A stretch of DNA of 64,000 nucleotides from an uncultured bacterium (GTDB lineage: Bacteria > Bacillota > Clostridia > Lachnospirales > Lachnospiraceae): contig CAJMPJ010000008.1 of NCBI GenBank assembly GCA_905215155.1, positions 39,057-103,056 on the forward strand. Reading direction: 5' to 3'. A program made the translations under genes and the position numbers. Positions within the stretch are counted from its first letter, which is position 1; each line of letters begins with the position of its first letter. Positions 42,094-51,632 of the stretch are shown one piece after another. The notes under the pieces are model-generated. The model was not told the origin of the DNA. It saw nothing but the letters and a program-made list of their open reading frames with translations, and did no database searches.

Positions 42094-44511
42094 ATGAAAA
42101 ATAACAACAATAATCAAACAGGGATTGTTTTTCCAGTCTCATACAAAGTTTTATTGCCGGATGTGGTAACTTCGATTCATATGGAGCTTTTTGACGAAGC
42201 GCAGATAGAATATCTGAAGAGCGATGAAGTTGTAAAAATCGCATTGCCGCTGAAACAGAATTTCGGCAGAACAGAAAAGATGGAGGAGGATTTCTTCCGT
42301 ACCGGTGTGATATTTGAAGTGAACAGCCTGGAAAAGACGGAAAAAGGTATCCAGGTCTCCGTTAAATTAACAGAACGGGTCGACGTAAAGGACTTTAAGA
42401 AAGAAGATGACCTTTTGTGGGCGGATTATGACCTTTCTCCGGATCTTGATGACCTGGATGAAAAGAGCCGGGAAGAGATGCTTGGTTATATCAAGAAGAT
42501 CAGCGGTGAGGTCAGCTCCAAATTCACGGGAGGGCAGCAGTACCAGAAGATCATAGAAGAATTTCATGATTTAAACGCGCTGATCGTATACTTATCCCAA
42601 TTCCTTCAGCTGCCGGTCAATGAACGGTATGAATTACTGGAAATGCGGTCCGTCAAAGAGAGAAGCCTCCGTTTTCTGGATCATATGTTAAAACATAAGG
42701 AAATGATTCAGCTGCAGATGCAAATTTCTGAAAAGTTTTCCGAGAGAGCCAACCGTTACTACAGAGAATCGGTTCTCAGGGAACAGTTAAAGGCCATTCA
42801 GGAAGAACTGAACGAAGGAAAAGAAGAAAACAGCAAGAAAGAGCCGGATTATTTGAGTAAAATCGAAGAAGCAGGAATGCCGCCTGAGGTTAAAGAGGCA
42901 GCTCTTGAAGAATACCGCAAGCTGGAGGATCAGGGTCCTAATAAGTTCGATTATAATATAATCCGCAATTATCTTGACCTGTTGGTTCAGCTTCCATGGA
43001 AAAAGGAAGAGGCAAAAGCCACGGATCTGGAAGAAGCCAGGAGAATCCTCAATGAACGCCATTATGGCTTGCAAAAGGTAAAAGACAGAATCATACAGCA
43101 TTTGGCCGTAATGCAGCTGAATAAAAATAAGAAAGGTTCCATACTCTTACTGGTAGGCCCGCCAGGAACCGGTAAAACAAGTCTTGGTAAGAGCATCGCA
43201 GAGGCACTTGGAAGGGAATATACCCGCATAAGCTTAGGTGGTGTAAGAGATGAATCCGAAATCAGAGGGCACCGGAGAACCTACGTTGGCGCCATGCCAG
43301 GCAGAATCATTCAAAGCATCCGGAAAGCGGGACATTCCAATCCGGTCATGGTCCTTGATGAAGTGGATAAGCTGATGTCCGGGGGCTTCCATGGAGATCC
43401 TTCCAGCGCATTGTTAGAGGTGCTGGACCCGGAGCAGAATGCAACCTTTACGGATCATTATCTGGATCTGCCTTACGATCTGTCCGATGTGTTCTTCATT
43501 GCAACGGCCAACTCTTTAGAGAGCATTCCCGGTCCTTTGCTGGACCGTATGGAAGTGATTTCCATTTCCAGTTATACCATGGAAGAAAAGTTCCATATTG
43601 GGAAGGATCATCTGCTGCCGGCTGTTTTAGAAGAACATGGACTAAAGGCAGACCAGCTTGTGCTGGAAGATTCTGTCCTTAAAAAGATCATCAGTGACTA
43701 TACACTGGAGGCCGGAGTCAGAGGCTTGAAAAAACAGCTGGCTGCCCTGGCCAGAGTTACAAGTGAGAAAATTGTTTCAAACAAAGGAGAACAGCCCTTT
43801 AAGGTCCGGGAAGAGGATTTGGAGGAGGTACTTGGCAGACAGGTATCCCGTCATGAAAAAGCCCAGTCAGACAATCCTCCCGGGGTTGTTACAGGACTTG
43901 CCTGGACACCGGTGGGCGGTGAAATCCTCTTTATTGAGGCCACAGATATGCCGGGGAGTGGAAACGTGATCCTCACAGGAAAGCTGGGAGAGGTAATGAA
44001 AGAATCCGCAAGGATCTCTTTAAGCTTATTAAAATCCAGACTTCCTTTAAATACCTTTAATTTTAAGGAAAAGGATTTACACATCCATGTACCGTCCGGA
44101 GCCGTACCAAAAGATGGTCCCTCCGCAGGAATTGCATTATTTACGGCATTGGCCTCTCTGGTTACAGGCAATAAGGTGGATTCCAGGCTGGCAATGACGG
44201 GTGAAATCACGTTAAGAGGTGCCGTTCTTCCGATCGGAGGATTAAAAGAAAAACTTTTAGGTGCACAACGGGCAGGTATAAAAAAAGTGTTAATACCAAA
44301 AGATAATCTGGTTGACTTAAAAGAGGTACCGGAAGAAGTAAAAGAACAGCTTACCGTGGTTGCAGTAGAGACCATTGAAGATGTACTGAAAGAAACTCTT
44401 GGAATTTCCCTCCCAAGACTGGAGCAGATGCTCTTGCAGAAAGATGGAAATGCAAGGATGCTGGAAGCTATTGAACCCCCAAAAAATAATTTGAGAAGAG
44501 AGGTAATTTAA
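42094..44511 (+). CDS. lon: ATP-dependent protease Lon
   Basis: This 805-aa protein has the full LonA layout: N-terminal substrate domain, coiled-coil region near residues 190-260, AAA+ module with Walker A GPPGTGKT (about 353) and Walker B MVLDEVDKL, and the C-terminal Ser-Lys protease domain with catalytic Ser677 (PKDGPSAG) and Lys720 (GGLKEK). It degrades damaged and regulatory proteins. ATG 42094 follows GAAAGGATAAAACG; the frame's earlier ATG at 42052 lies within the operator region. The last gene starts one base after its stop. Confidence 0.95.
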   Translation: MKNNNNNQTGIVFPVSYKVLLPDVVTSIHMELFDEAQIEYLKSDEVVKIALPLKQNFGRTEKMEEDFFRTGVIFEVNSLEKTEKGIQVSVKLTERVDVKDFKKEDDLLWADYDLSPDLDDLDEKSREEMLGYIKKISGEVSSKFTGGQQYQKIIEEFHDLNALIVYLSQFLQLPVNERYELLEMRSVKERSLRFLDHMLKHKEMIQLQMQISEKFSERANRYYRESVLREQLKAIQEELNEGKEENSKKEPDYLSKIEEAGMPPEVKEAALEEYRKLEDQGPNKFDYNIIRNYLDLLVQLPWKKEEAKATDLEEARRILNERHYGLQKVKDRIIQHLAVMQLNKNKKGSILLLVGPPGTGKTSLGKSIAEALGREYTRISLGGVRDESEIRGHRRTYVGAMPGRIIQSIRKAGHSNPVMVLDEVDKLMSGGFHGDPSSALLEVLDPEQNATFTDHYLDLPYDLSDVFFIATANSLESIPGPLLDRMEVISISSYTMEEKFHIGKDHLLPAVLEEHGLKADQLVLEDSVLKKIISDYTLEAGVRGLKKQLAALARVTSEKIVSNKGEQPFKVREEDLEEVLGRQVSRHEKAQSDNPPGVVTGLAWTPVGGEILFIEATDMPGSGNVILTGKLGEVMKESARISLSLLKSRLPLNTFNFKEKDLHIHVPSGAVPKDGPSAGIALFTALASLVTGNKVDSRLAMTGEITLRGAVLPIGGLKEKLLGAQRAGIKKVLIPKDNLVDLKEVPEEVKEQLTVVAVETIEDVLKETLGISLPRLEQMLLQKDGNARMLEAIEPPKNNLRREVI

Positions 44512-44512
44512 T

Positions 44513-44713
44513 ATGACAGTAACAAAGGATACTTTGATCGGAGAAATTTTAAGAGAGGACCAGTCCACCGCACCGTTCTTTTTTGAAATGGGAATGCATT
44601 GCCTTGGATGCCCTTCCTCAACAATGGAAAGTCTGGAGGAGGCATGTATGGTTCATGGTGTTTCCGTAGAGGAACTGGTAGAAAAGCTGAACGGCCATAT
44701 GGCAAGGCAGTAA
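44513..44713 (+). CDS. DUF1858 domain protein
   Basis: This 66-aa protein reads VTKDTLIGEILREDQSTAPFFFEMGMHCLGCPSSTMESLEEACMVHGVSVEELVEKLN, the DUF1858 pattern with the CLGC pair. Members may be redox-active or bind a hybrid-cluster partner. The ATG is one base after the lon stop with GAGAGG upstream, so it is translated from the lon message. Confidence 0.9.
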   Translation: MTVTKDTLIGEILREDQSTAPFFFEMGMHCLGCPSSTMESLEEACMVHGVSVEELVEKLNGHMARQ

Positions 44714-44734
44714 CTAAGCGGTCATAAGAAAGGA

Positions 44735-44774
44735 AAGGGCTGCTGCAGAATCGAGTGAGTCTGCAGCAGCCTTT
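44735..44774. terminator. terminator between lon operon and convergent gene
   Basis: AAAGGGCTGCTGCAGA and TCTGCAGCAGCCTTT form a stem of about 15 bp, ending in TTTCT on the + strand. It separates the lon/DUF1858 unit from the convergent DUF6483 gene. Confidence 0.8.
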
Positions 44775-44788
44775 CTATGGGATAAAAT

Positions 44789-45178
44789 TTATTCTGCAGC
44801 ATGTCCAAGAAGAGCCACTGCCATGCTCTCATAGCCGTACAGTGTTGATACGTGTCTTAATCCATCCGTAATCTCACTTTTCGAGTAATTATGTTCTTCC
44901 AGGAATTGTGCGTCTTTTTCATTCATATAATAATAAACCATCAGAGATAATTTGAAAATCTCCATGTTATCAGGGTCCAGAAGATCAAACATCTGGTTTT
45001 CTGCGCCGTTTAGGTCCCCATCGTCTATCAGCTGTGTTAGCTCCTGATACTTGTCCTTCATTTCCGCATCCGAAAAGGCACGATCGTCATTTTTTCCCAG
45101 TTCTATATGAAAAATCAATTTTAATAAAGTACCGACCACACTACTTGTCATTTTTGTTGCATAATCATCAGTCAGCAT
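44789..45178 (-). CDS. DUF6483-like protein
   Basis: This 129-aa, acidic, mostly helical protein (MLTDDYATKMTSSVVGTLLKLIFHIELGKND...LYGYESMAVALLGHAAE) resembles DUF6483 proteins of Clostridia, though I am not certain of the family. No membrane segment or catalytic motif is visible. ATG 45178 was chosen because AAGGAG lies 6 bases upstream; the frame's first start at 45196 includes the ribosome binding site in its codons. Confidence 0.7.
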   Translation of the reverse strand: MLTDDYATKMTSSVVGTLLKLIFHIELGKNDDRAFSDAEMKDKYQELTQLIDDGDLNGAENQMFDLLDPDNMEIFKLSLMVYYYMNEKDAQFLEEHNYSKSEITDGLRHVSTLYGYESMAVALLGHAAE

Positions 45179-45251
45179 TTGTTTCTCCTTTTGCAATTTA
45201 TCAAATAATATAGAAAATACTTTATCACAAGTGATGAAAAATGTAAAGAAG

Positions 45252-45292
45252 AGGGCTGCCGCAGTATCCTTATGGGATATTGGGGCAGCCCT
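45252..45292 (-). terminator. terminator after the chemoreceptor gene
   Basis: AGGGCTGCC and GGCAGCCCT pair, with inner CAGTATCC/GGATATTG, giving a long hairpin 24 bases after the chemoreceptor stop. The U tract is weak (CUUCUUU on the minus strand). Confidence 0.6.
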
Positions 45293-45315
45293 TAACTTTC
45301 TATGGAAGAAAGTGA

Positions 45316-47547
45316 TTAATATTTGCTGTTTGAATGTTCTTCCACAGGTGTTTCATAAGTCTCTGCTGGCTCTGTCTGCTCCGTTTGGACGGAATTTGTG
45401 CCAAATACATCAGACTGGGTATCCATCAGCTGGAATTTTCCTACCAGTGTTTTTAAGGTTACTGCCTGAGCGGATAATTCCTCGGAGGTAGCAGCACTTT
45501 CTTCTGAGGTAGCAGAAGTGGTCTGGACCACAGCAGAAATCTGGTCGATACCGGTTGTAACCTGCATGATTGCATCGGACTGTGCGGTAGATGCTTGCGC
45601 AATTTCAGCGATACGGACAGCGGAAACATTGGATTTTTCAACCACAAGGCGAAGTGCATCTGCCGTTTCCCCGGCGATTTTTGTACCGTTTCCGATGGCT
45701 GCTATGGCATTTTCAATCAGTGTTGTGGTATTCTTTGCTGCTTCTGCAGATTTACCGGCTAAGTTGCGGACTTCATCTGCGACAACGGCAAAGCCTTTTC
45801 CTGCAGCACCGGCTCTTGCGGCCTCTACGGCAGCATTCAGCGCCAGAATGTTGGTCTGGAATGCAATGTCATCAATAGTCTTAATGATTTTGCCGATTTC
45901 ATTTGATGTGTTGGCAATATCATTCATGGCAGCAATCATATCATTCATCTTCTGATTGCCGGCCAGTACGCCTTGACTTGCCTCCTGGGATAAGGAATTT
46001 GCTTCAGAAGCATTGGAAGCATTTTGTTTCACTCGTTCTGCAATTTCTGTAATTGTTGCAGATAATTCTTCGATGGAGGAAGCCTGTTCCGTAGCACCCT
46101 GGCTTAAAGCCTGTGCCGCATCGGAAACCTGAGAAGCGCCGGTAGAAACCTGATCCGAAGCACGGTCGATCTCTAAGAGAGCATCACTGAGCGTAAAACG
46201 GATATTGCGCATTGCTTCCAGGAGGTAGCGGTAAGCACCAACGTATTTATCTTCGTTCTCTGTCATTACTTTAAAATTACCGCTTCCCATTTCACCGAGA
46301 AGATAGTGGATGTCCCGAATGATCAGCTTTAAGTTATCTGCCATACCAACAAAGGTCTTTGAAAGGGCACCGATCTCATCATTGGATTTTATATCCAGTT
46401 CGATGTCTAAGTTTCCTTGGGCAATGTTTTGCGCAGCGGTGACGACACCATTGATTGGACGGAGTGTTTTGGTCATAACAATGGTAACAATGGTCACGAT
46501 AACACCAATGGCAATTACAGCCATGATGATCATAACAATGGCGATGCTGAAAACGTCTTTGTTCAAATCGGACTTGTCAAGACTGCTGGAAGCCCACCAG
46601 GTCTGTGATTCACAGGTGATCGGATAGTAATGTCTGGATTCGTAGGTACCGTCGGATCGTTTGGTATCTACATGAAACTCCTGCTTATTCTTTTGCATGG
46701 AAACAATTTTGTTATACTCGGAAGCAGGTATTATATCCTCCAGCTTTTTTCCAATGTTATCGCTTGACTTGCTGTCAAAGGTAATGATATTTCCTTCTGT
46801 GTAAATATCAACATACATGGTTGGATATTTGGAATCCGTTGTTTTGATCTTGGAAAAATTTGAAAGACTAATATCCGCCAGAACGACTCCGATTACATTG
46901 TCGCCTTTCATGATAGGAAAGGCAACCGTACTCATCATTGTGCCTTTGTAATCAAAGGGATCGGTGATAAATGGAGCTTTGGTATCCCTTGCAACTTTAT
47001 AGTAATCATTTTGGGAATATTCACTGTATGCGCCGAGAGACTGGGCTGTTTTGTTTTTCATATTATCTCTGTCCACATAGACCGAGTAATCTTTGACGGA
47101 AGAATCAAACTGTCCCGGTTCAAAGAATGCGCCAACACCGTAAAGGTCTTCGCTGTTGTTCAGCGCAGCCCAGGCCGTATTCATGATATAGGTTTCAATG
47201 GCATAATTGGATTCTGTCAGCTCCGCATTATAAATGTGGCTCTTTTTTCTTTCACCGGTCCAGTCACCGGCAGCAGACTGGTTTCCGTTATAAACGTTGT
47301 TTAAATAGTCCTGCAGTTCTTTGGTCGTATTTGTTGCACTGTTAATGATGGACTGAACCATGAGTCCATTTTTTGCAGCGATTCCGGAAAATTCCCCGTT
47401 GATTGCTTTTGACAATGCGCTACTCGCCTGCACTGCAGAGATAGCAATCAGCAAAATTAAACTTACAGAAAGAATTACGCCCGTAATAATGGACATCTTT
47501 GTTGCAAGCTTAAAATCGTTGAATTTTATTTTTTTCTTGTTTTTCAT
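45316..47547 (-). CDS. methyl-accepting chemotaxis protein (dCache-type)
   Basis: This 743-aa chemoreceptor has a membrane segment near residues 16-38, a dCache extracytoplasmic sensing region (about 40-330), a second membrane segment near 338-362, a HAMP domain and a cytoplasmic signalling domain with the hairpin tip [48 protein letters not shown]. It signals to CheA/CheW. The Glu/Thr-rich C-terminus ([17 protein letters not shown]) is a flexible tail. The RBS (GGGAG) is 13 bases from the ATG. No chemotaxis genes are nearby. Confidence 0.93.
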   Translation of the reverse strand: MKNKKKIKFNDFKLATKMSIITGVILSVSLILLIAISAVQASSALSKAINGEFSGIAAKNGLMVQSIINSATNTTKELQDYLNNVYNGNQSAAGDWTGERKKSHIYNAELTESNYAIETYIMNTAWAALNNSEDLYGVGAFFEPGQFDSSVKDYSVYVDRDNMKNKTAQSLGAYSEYSQNDYYKVARDTKAPFITDPFDYKGTMMSTVAFPIMKGDNVIGVVLADISLSNFSKIKTTDSKYPTMYVDIYTEGNIITFDSKSSDNIGKKLEDIIPASEYNKIVSMQKNKQEFHVDTKRSDGTYESRHYYPITCESQTWWASSSLDKSDLNKDVFSIAIVMIIMAVIAIGVIVTIVTIVMTKTLRPINGVVTAAQNIAQGNLDIELDIKSNDEIGALSKTFVGMADNLKLIIRDIHYLLGEMGSGNFKVMTENEDKYVGAYRYLLEAMRNIRFTLSDALLEIDRASDQVSTGASQVSDAAQALSQGATEQASSIEELSATITEIAERVKQNASNASEANSLSQEASQGVLAGNQKMNDMIAAMNDIANTSNEIGKIIKTIDDIAFQTNILALNAAVEAARAGAAGKGFAVVADEVRNLAGKSAEAAKNTTTLIENAIAAIGNGTKIAGETADALRLVVEKSNVSAVRIAEIAQASTAQSDAIMQVTTGIDQISAVVQTTSATSEESAATSEELSAQAVTLKTLVGKFQLMDTQSDVFGTNSVQTEQTEPAETYETPVEEHSNSKY

Positions 47548-47751
47548 AATGTGTTATGCTCCCTTAATCAAGTAATCAGTAAAAAAGCAAACCTTCTGTG
47601 CAGCTTAACAGTGTTATTGCATATAGGAAATTTTTACCAATTAACAGACAAAAATTTACTGCATGGATTGCAGCAGATATTTGGTGTGAATATAAGAGAA
47701 TAACCTCCTTCCTTTGCTTTTGGATAGTTTATGTCTGTTCAACAACTGTAT

Positions 47752-47770
47752 AATCGACATGAATCGACAT
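47752..47770. repeat. 10-bp-phased direct repeat AATCGACAT upstream of chemoreceptor
   Basis: AATCGACAT occurs at 47752-47760 and again at 47762-47770, one helical turn apart. This lies about 210 bases upstream of the chemoreceptor start within a 373-base gene-free stretch (47548-47920). I see no riboswitch or sORF there; it otherwise holds AT-rich sequence and the terminator of the next gene. Confidence 0.4.
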
Positions 47771-47880
47771 AAAAATAATAGAATTTGCAAAAAAAAGGTT
47801 GCTATAATTATGTATATTCCATAGATAACTACTAATTACAGCGGTTTTTTTATTTGATTTTGAATTAAAAATAAAAATAT

Positions 47881-47899
47881 ACCCGGAAAAATTCCCGGG
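47881..47899 (-). terminator. terminator after lgt-like gene
   Basis: ACCCGG AAAAATT CCCGGG forms a GC-rich stem; on the minus strand it is followed by TATATTTTTATTTTT. It lies 22 bases after the lgt-like stop. Confidence 0.75.
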
Positions 47900-47920
47900 C
47901 ATATCGGTTTGTTTTATAAT

Positions 47921-48682
47921 TTATTTGTTTTTGTTGATTCTGTTCCGTGTCTTCCATAAAAGAAAGAAACCGGCGGCGGCAGCAAACAGCGAGATAAACT
48001 GGGACGTTGAAAGCACTCCCACCGATCCACGGATTAAATCCCCGCGATAGAATTCAATTAAAAATCTTCCTATGCTATAGAAAATCAGATAAAAAGCGGT
48101 AACTTTTCCTTGGGTACGGTTTTTTCCTGCGATGACCGATAAGATGAGGAAAAGCAGAAAGTCGTATCCGCTTGAAATGACCTGGGAAGGGAACAGAGAG
48201 ACCTCATTTGGCGCAAACTGGGAAGTGTGAAAGACAATGGAAAATGGTCCTTTGTATGGAGTTCCATAACAACACCCGGCCAGCAGGCAGCCAAGCCTTC
48301 CGAATCCCTGAGCCAGGGAAATCGAGGGAACGATCTGGTCAAGATAGGTGAAAAAACCGATTTTTTTAATTCGGCAGTAAACATAGCCTGCGGCAACTCC
48401 TCCGAATATTCCGCCATACACCACAAAACCTCCGGAAAGGTTTAATAAAAGGCTGGGGTCCTTTTTTATATCTTCAAAGATAGTAATAAAATAAAGAAGC
48501 TTGGCACTTACAAGGCCAAATCCGCATCCCCACAACAGAAGTGGGAATACATGTTCGGAATCCAGTCCTGATTTTTTGACACGGTTTTCTGCAGTCAGAT
48601 AGGCAGCCAGGATTCCGATGCCGATCATAAGGCCATAGCCGTGAAACGTAATGTTTCCGATGGAAAATAAGTCATTATACAT
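47921..48682 (-). CDS. lgt: prolipoprotein diacylglyceryl transferase family protein
   Basis: This 253-aa, seven-helix membrane protein matches Lgt: GNITFHGYGLMIGIGILAAYLTAENR at the start, GFVVYGGIFGGVAAGYVYCR, the signature region GRLGCLLAGCCYGTP, and FLIEFYRGD near the end. Lgt transfers diacylglycerol from phosphatidylglycerol to lipobox Cys. The GCCYG variant and the conserved His in FHGYG are typical of a clostridial Lgt subgroup, often a second copy, so it may be a paralogue with altered specificity rather than the housekeeping enzyme. Confidence 0.85.
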   Translation of the reverse strand: MYNDLFSIGNITFHGYGLMIGIGILAAYLTAENRVKKSGLDSEHVFPLLLWGCGFGLVSAKLLYFITIFEDIKKDPSLLLNLSGGFVVYGGIFGGVAAGYVYCRIKKIGFFTYLDQIVPSISLAQGFGRLGCLLAGCCYGTPYKGPFSIVFHTSQFAPNEVSLFPSQVISSGYDFLLFLILSVIAGKNRTQGKVTAFYLIFYSIGRFLIEFYRGDLIRGSVGVLSTSQFISLFAAAAGFFLLWKTRNRINKNK

Positions 48683-48772
48683 AGTGGTTTTCCTTTGTTA
48701 TCATTGGTATTTAGAAAAAGTATATTATAGCATATCTTTTTACCAATTGCAAAAAACAATCGTATAACATGG

Positions 48773-49768
48773 TCAAACTACATATAAAATCGTCATATCG
48801 CTTAACTTGTCCTCGATCTGCTGTCTTAAAAACACTTCTCCGTCAGCTCTTAAATCCGTCCGGTAGCAATATTTGCCGCGGCCTCTGCCTGTCATTAATT
48901 CCTTGGAATAAAGTTGATCGGAAAGGGGGAATGCTTCGGTATTAATGGCATTATGAACGTAGCTGTAGGTCATAAAGATGATTTCAATGGGGGCGTTTTT
49001 CCTGGTTTTTTCTGTCAGCTGCTCTGAAAGTACCGTAATTAGGTCCGAGTACAGTTTTTTCCAGTCCTCTGTCAAGATCACAGGTGCGATCAACAGACCG
49101 GCCCGGTAACCGGCATCACACATTCGGTTCAGCGCCGTAATCCTGGCATTCAGGCTGGAGGTGCCTGGTTCAAAGCGGCTGATGATGGATTGAGGATTTA
49201 CGCTCATCCGGAAGATGACACGCCCCCCGTGATTTAAGTCAAGCAGCGAGTCCACCTTATCGAACTTTGTGGGGAAGGTAAGAGAGCCGTACTGGCTTTT
49301 GGTAAAATTTTCAATGGTCCAGCATAAATTTCCGGTTATGGTATTTTCCAGAACCAGATCACTGTTGCTGCCGATCTCATAAGTGAAATCCTTCTGGGAA
49401 CGGGTTCCGTGGTCCATGATTTTTTTCAGCATCTTTTCCCTGTTTACGAACAAACGCAGGTAAGAGCATTTATTGTAATTGCAGACCAGATAGCAGTAGT
49501 GGCACATGGCGGTACAGCCGGAAGAAGTATAGGGCACAAGAAAATCGGAGACCTTATGGTTGGGTACAAAATTATGGGTTTTGCGTACGCCGATGACCAT
49601 ATGCTGTTTCAGAGAAGGAAACTCCTTATTGGGACGGGTTCTTAACTCGTCGATCTTGTTGTGGCTTTCAATCGCAATCCAGGGAACGTCACTGTATTTT
49701 TCTTTTAAAAACTTGCCCAGCTCATAATCGAGGGAAGCGGGTTCATAGTAAATTTTATCGGGAAACAT
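48773..49768 (-). CDS. splB: spore photoproduct lyase
   Basis: This 331-aa radical SAM enzyme repairs spore photoproduct in UV-damaged DNA during germination. The cluster motif is Cys85, Cys89, Cys92 (CTAMCHYCYL), followed by the family segment CNYNKCSYLRLFVN and ending with GRGRGKYCYR. ATG 49768 has AGGAGG 6 bases upstream; the longer frame to 49816 was rejected. On the minus strand a CATACTA box (49790-49796) resembles a sigma-G -10, as expected for a forespore gene, although the -35 is weak. Confidence 0.92.
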   Translation of the reverse strand: MFPDKIYYEPASLDYELGKFLKEKYSDVPWIAIESHNKIDELRTRPNKEFPSLKQHMVIGVRKTHNFVPNHKVSDFLVPYTSSGCTAMCHYCYLVCNYNKCSYLRLFVNREKMLKKIMDHGTRSQKDFTYEIGSNSDLVLENTITGNLCWTIENFTKSQYGSLTFPTKFDKVDSLLDLNHGGRVIFRMSVNPQSIISRFEPGTSSLNARITALNRMCDAGYRAGLLIAPVILTEDWKKLYSDLITVLSEQLTEKTRKNAPIEIIFMTYSYVHNAINTEAFPLSDQLYSKELMTGRGRGKYCYRTDLRADGEVFLRQQIEDKLSDMTILYVV

Positions 49769-49864
49769 GACATACCTCCTATTCTTTTGTAGTATGTGTG
49801 AAAGATTAAAATGCATTTATGAAATATTGCACAAAAATAAAAAAGTAACGGTCTTGCAAAACGA

Positions 49865-51538
49865 TCAGATGTTGGTGAGCTGTTCAAATAAGTTGTTAAT
49901 ATCGATCTGACCGTATCCCCATACATTATTGGGATAAACTTCTGTAGTGGTGCGTCTTGCCCCCCGTATGATAAGCCGGTTTACATCGTTTCCGGTCATA
50001 GAAATGTAATTTCCTCTGGGAATTGCCCACTCCATAACCATTGCCACGATGCCGGCAGCATGGGCGCAGGCCGCTCCGGTGCCCGTAGCAGTTCCATACA
50101 GGTTACCTGGAACCGCACATGGGAGCTGGAACCCGGGAGCCCCAATATCAGGTTTTACCAGACCGTTTCTCGTATATCCTCTGCTGGATTCCCCAAGAAT
50201 GCTGTCATTGAGATGATTGTAAGCGGTCACGGTAAGCTGGTTGGCACCGTTTCCCGGAGAGGTGATGGTGGTATCAGGATTCGGGTTTAGAAAAAAGGTG
50301 TCGTCGGAAATGATATCTCCGTTTGGCAGCCAGCAATGAAAAGAAAAAGGTTCTTCTTCCACGCTTTGCGCCCGGAAATACCAGATTCCGGGAGCCGGAT
50401 TTTGAAAACGGATCAGGATGAGCTGATCGCCGGTTTCTTCCTCTAAAACAATGTTGTTCACCCAGATGACACTCTGAGTGAATATAAAGTCGAATCTTCT
50501 GCATTCCCCGATGGTAGGATAGACTCTCAGTGTGGATTCCCGATTGGGAGAAGAAACATCTATGGTAATTCTTTCCGGGGCATACGGCCAAAGTTCCATC
50601 CATAAAAGCTTATCATTTTCTCCGATTCTCAATTCAAAATCATTGTAAAAGGGAGTGACTGCTGTGCTGTTAAAGTAATGCCTTCTTTTGTTGCCTTCAT
50701 TTCCGGCAGAAACGGAAACCCCAATTCCCGGAAGCTGGACGATATAAGTCAAATAGCTGCTTAAAAGCCCTCTGCCGTCATGCCCGCCCTGACTGCTTCC
50801 CAAAGCGATACAGATGACTACCGGACGGCCCAGTTTCTGGGAGGCCAGAAGCATATACCTGGCCCCAAGCTGAATGTCCGATTCCTGAAAACATAACGCA
50901 TCTTCTTTTACAAAGAAGATATCTTTTAAATTCTGTTTGGCTTCCTTCAGCTTCACAATAATAAGTTCGGATTCCGGAACGATTCCGGAAAATGACACTT
51001 CATCATTTTGATTTCCCGCAATGATGCTGGCAATGGCAGTTCCATGACCGTTGGTATCCACAGAGGGCACCACCGAAAGAGGGTCTTCAGAGCTCAATGC
51101 CTGGTTGATTGCTTCTCTGGTGTATTCTGTGCCAAAGGTAAAGCCTTCCGGGACCGGACCGGTTTGAATGGACTGATCCCATATGGAAACGATCCGGGTG
51201 GTTCCATCGTTATTAAGAAATGCCTGATGCTGGTAATCAATGCCGGTATCAATAACCCCAATGACGATTCCACGGCCGAACAGACTAAGAAACGGATTCC
51301 TCTGAACGGTGCCGATACCGGATTTTTCAATGCTCACGGTAGATTCAAGGGTATAAAGAGATGGAAAGGAGTTATATGGCTGGCTGCCTAAATCGCATGG
51401 CTCGATTTGAGATCTGAGCACATGCAGCAAAGAATTGCGTTCGCTCAGTAAAGTGATATTATCTCCCGTATCATAGGACGGAGCGGTTATGTTACTTATG
51501 ATTAAGTCATAGTAATTATTGTCAATAATTTTGCTCAA
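49865..51538 (-). CDS. Csp-like S8 subtilase, catalytic Ser replaced by Gly
   Basis: This 557-aa Csp-type subtilase is close to its neighbour and to the copy at 1.8 kb. The catalytic Asp (GVIDTGIDYQH), His (DTNGHGTAIAS) and oxyanion Asn (SAGNEG) are present. The Ser motif aligns as GTG-AACAHAAG against subtilisin GTS-MAAPHVAG, so the nucleophile is Gly (codon GGA). It is predicted to bind but not cleave, as with C. difficile CspA/CspC. TTG is the start, 7 bases after AGGAGG. No signal peptide is seen. It is downstream of the third copy, 95 bases away, and has its own promoter-like box. Confidence 0.88.
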   Translation of the reverse strand: MSKIIDNNYYDLIISNITAPSYDTGDNITLLSERNSLLHVLRSQIEPCDLGSQPYNSFPSLYTLESTVSIEKSGIGTVQRNPFLSLFGRGIVIGVIDTGIDYQHQAFLNNDGTTRIVSIWDQSIQTGPVPEGFTFGTEYTREAINQALSSEDPLSVVPSVDTNGHGTAIASIIAGNQNDEVSFSGIVPESELIIVKLKEAKQNLKDIFFVKEDALCFQESDIQLGARYMLLASQKLGRPVVICIALGSSQGGHDGRGLLSSYLTYIVQLPGIGVSVSAGNEGNKRRHYFNSTAVTPFYNDFELRIGENDKLLWMELWPYAPERITIDVSSPNRESTLRVYPTIGECRRFDFIFTQSVIWVNNIVLEEETGDQLILIRFQNPAPGIWYFRAQSVEEEPFSFHCWLPNGDIISDDTFFLNPNPDTTITSPGNGANQLTVTAYNHLNDSILGESSRGYTRNGLVKPDIGAPGFQLPCAVPGNLYGTATGTGAACAHAAGIVAMVMEWAIPRGNYISMTGNDVNRLIIRGARRTTTEVYPNNVWGYGQIDINNLFEQLTNI

Positions 51539-51576
51539 AATCCAGCCTCCTGTCTATCCTGATGAAGCGTATAGTA

Positions 51577-51607
51577 TATATTATGCACAGTAAATGCCTT
51601 TATGAGC
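51577..51607 (-). promoter_or_regulatory. sporulation-type promoter for the middle csp-like gene
   Basis: On the minus strand GCTCAT, 16 bases, then CATAATATA. The -10 fits the mother-cell pattern CATAnnnTA (sigma-K). The same boxes with identical spacing, and the same 39-base distance to a TTG start, occur upstream of the neighbouring csp-like gene. Confidence 0.55.
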
Positions 51608-51632
51608 ATGGAAAAAAGCAGATGATGGCACA

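Noticed and set aside
45518..45955. 145-codon frame antisense to the chemoreceptor
   Set aside because: Low-complexity Ala/Ser-rich translation of the antisense of the MCP signalling domain; not a gene.
47548..47880. Possible c-di-GMP riboswitch upstream of the chemoreceptor
   Set aside because: The conserved aptamer core is not present; only a short phased repeat was seen.
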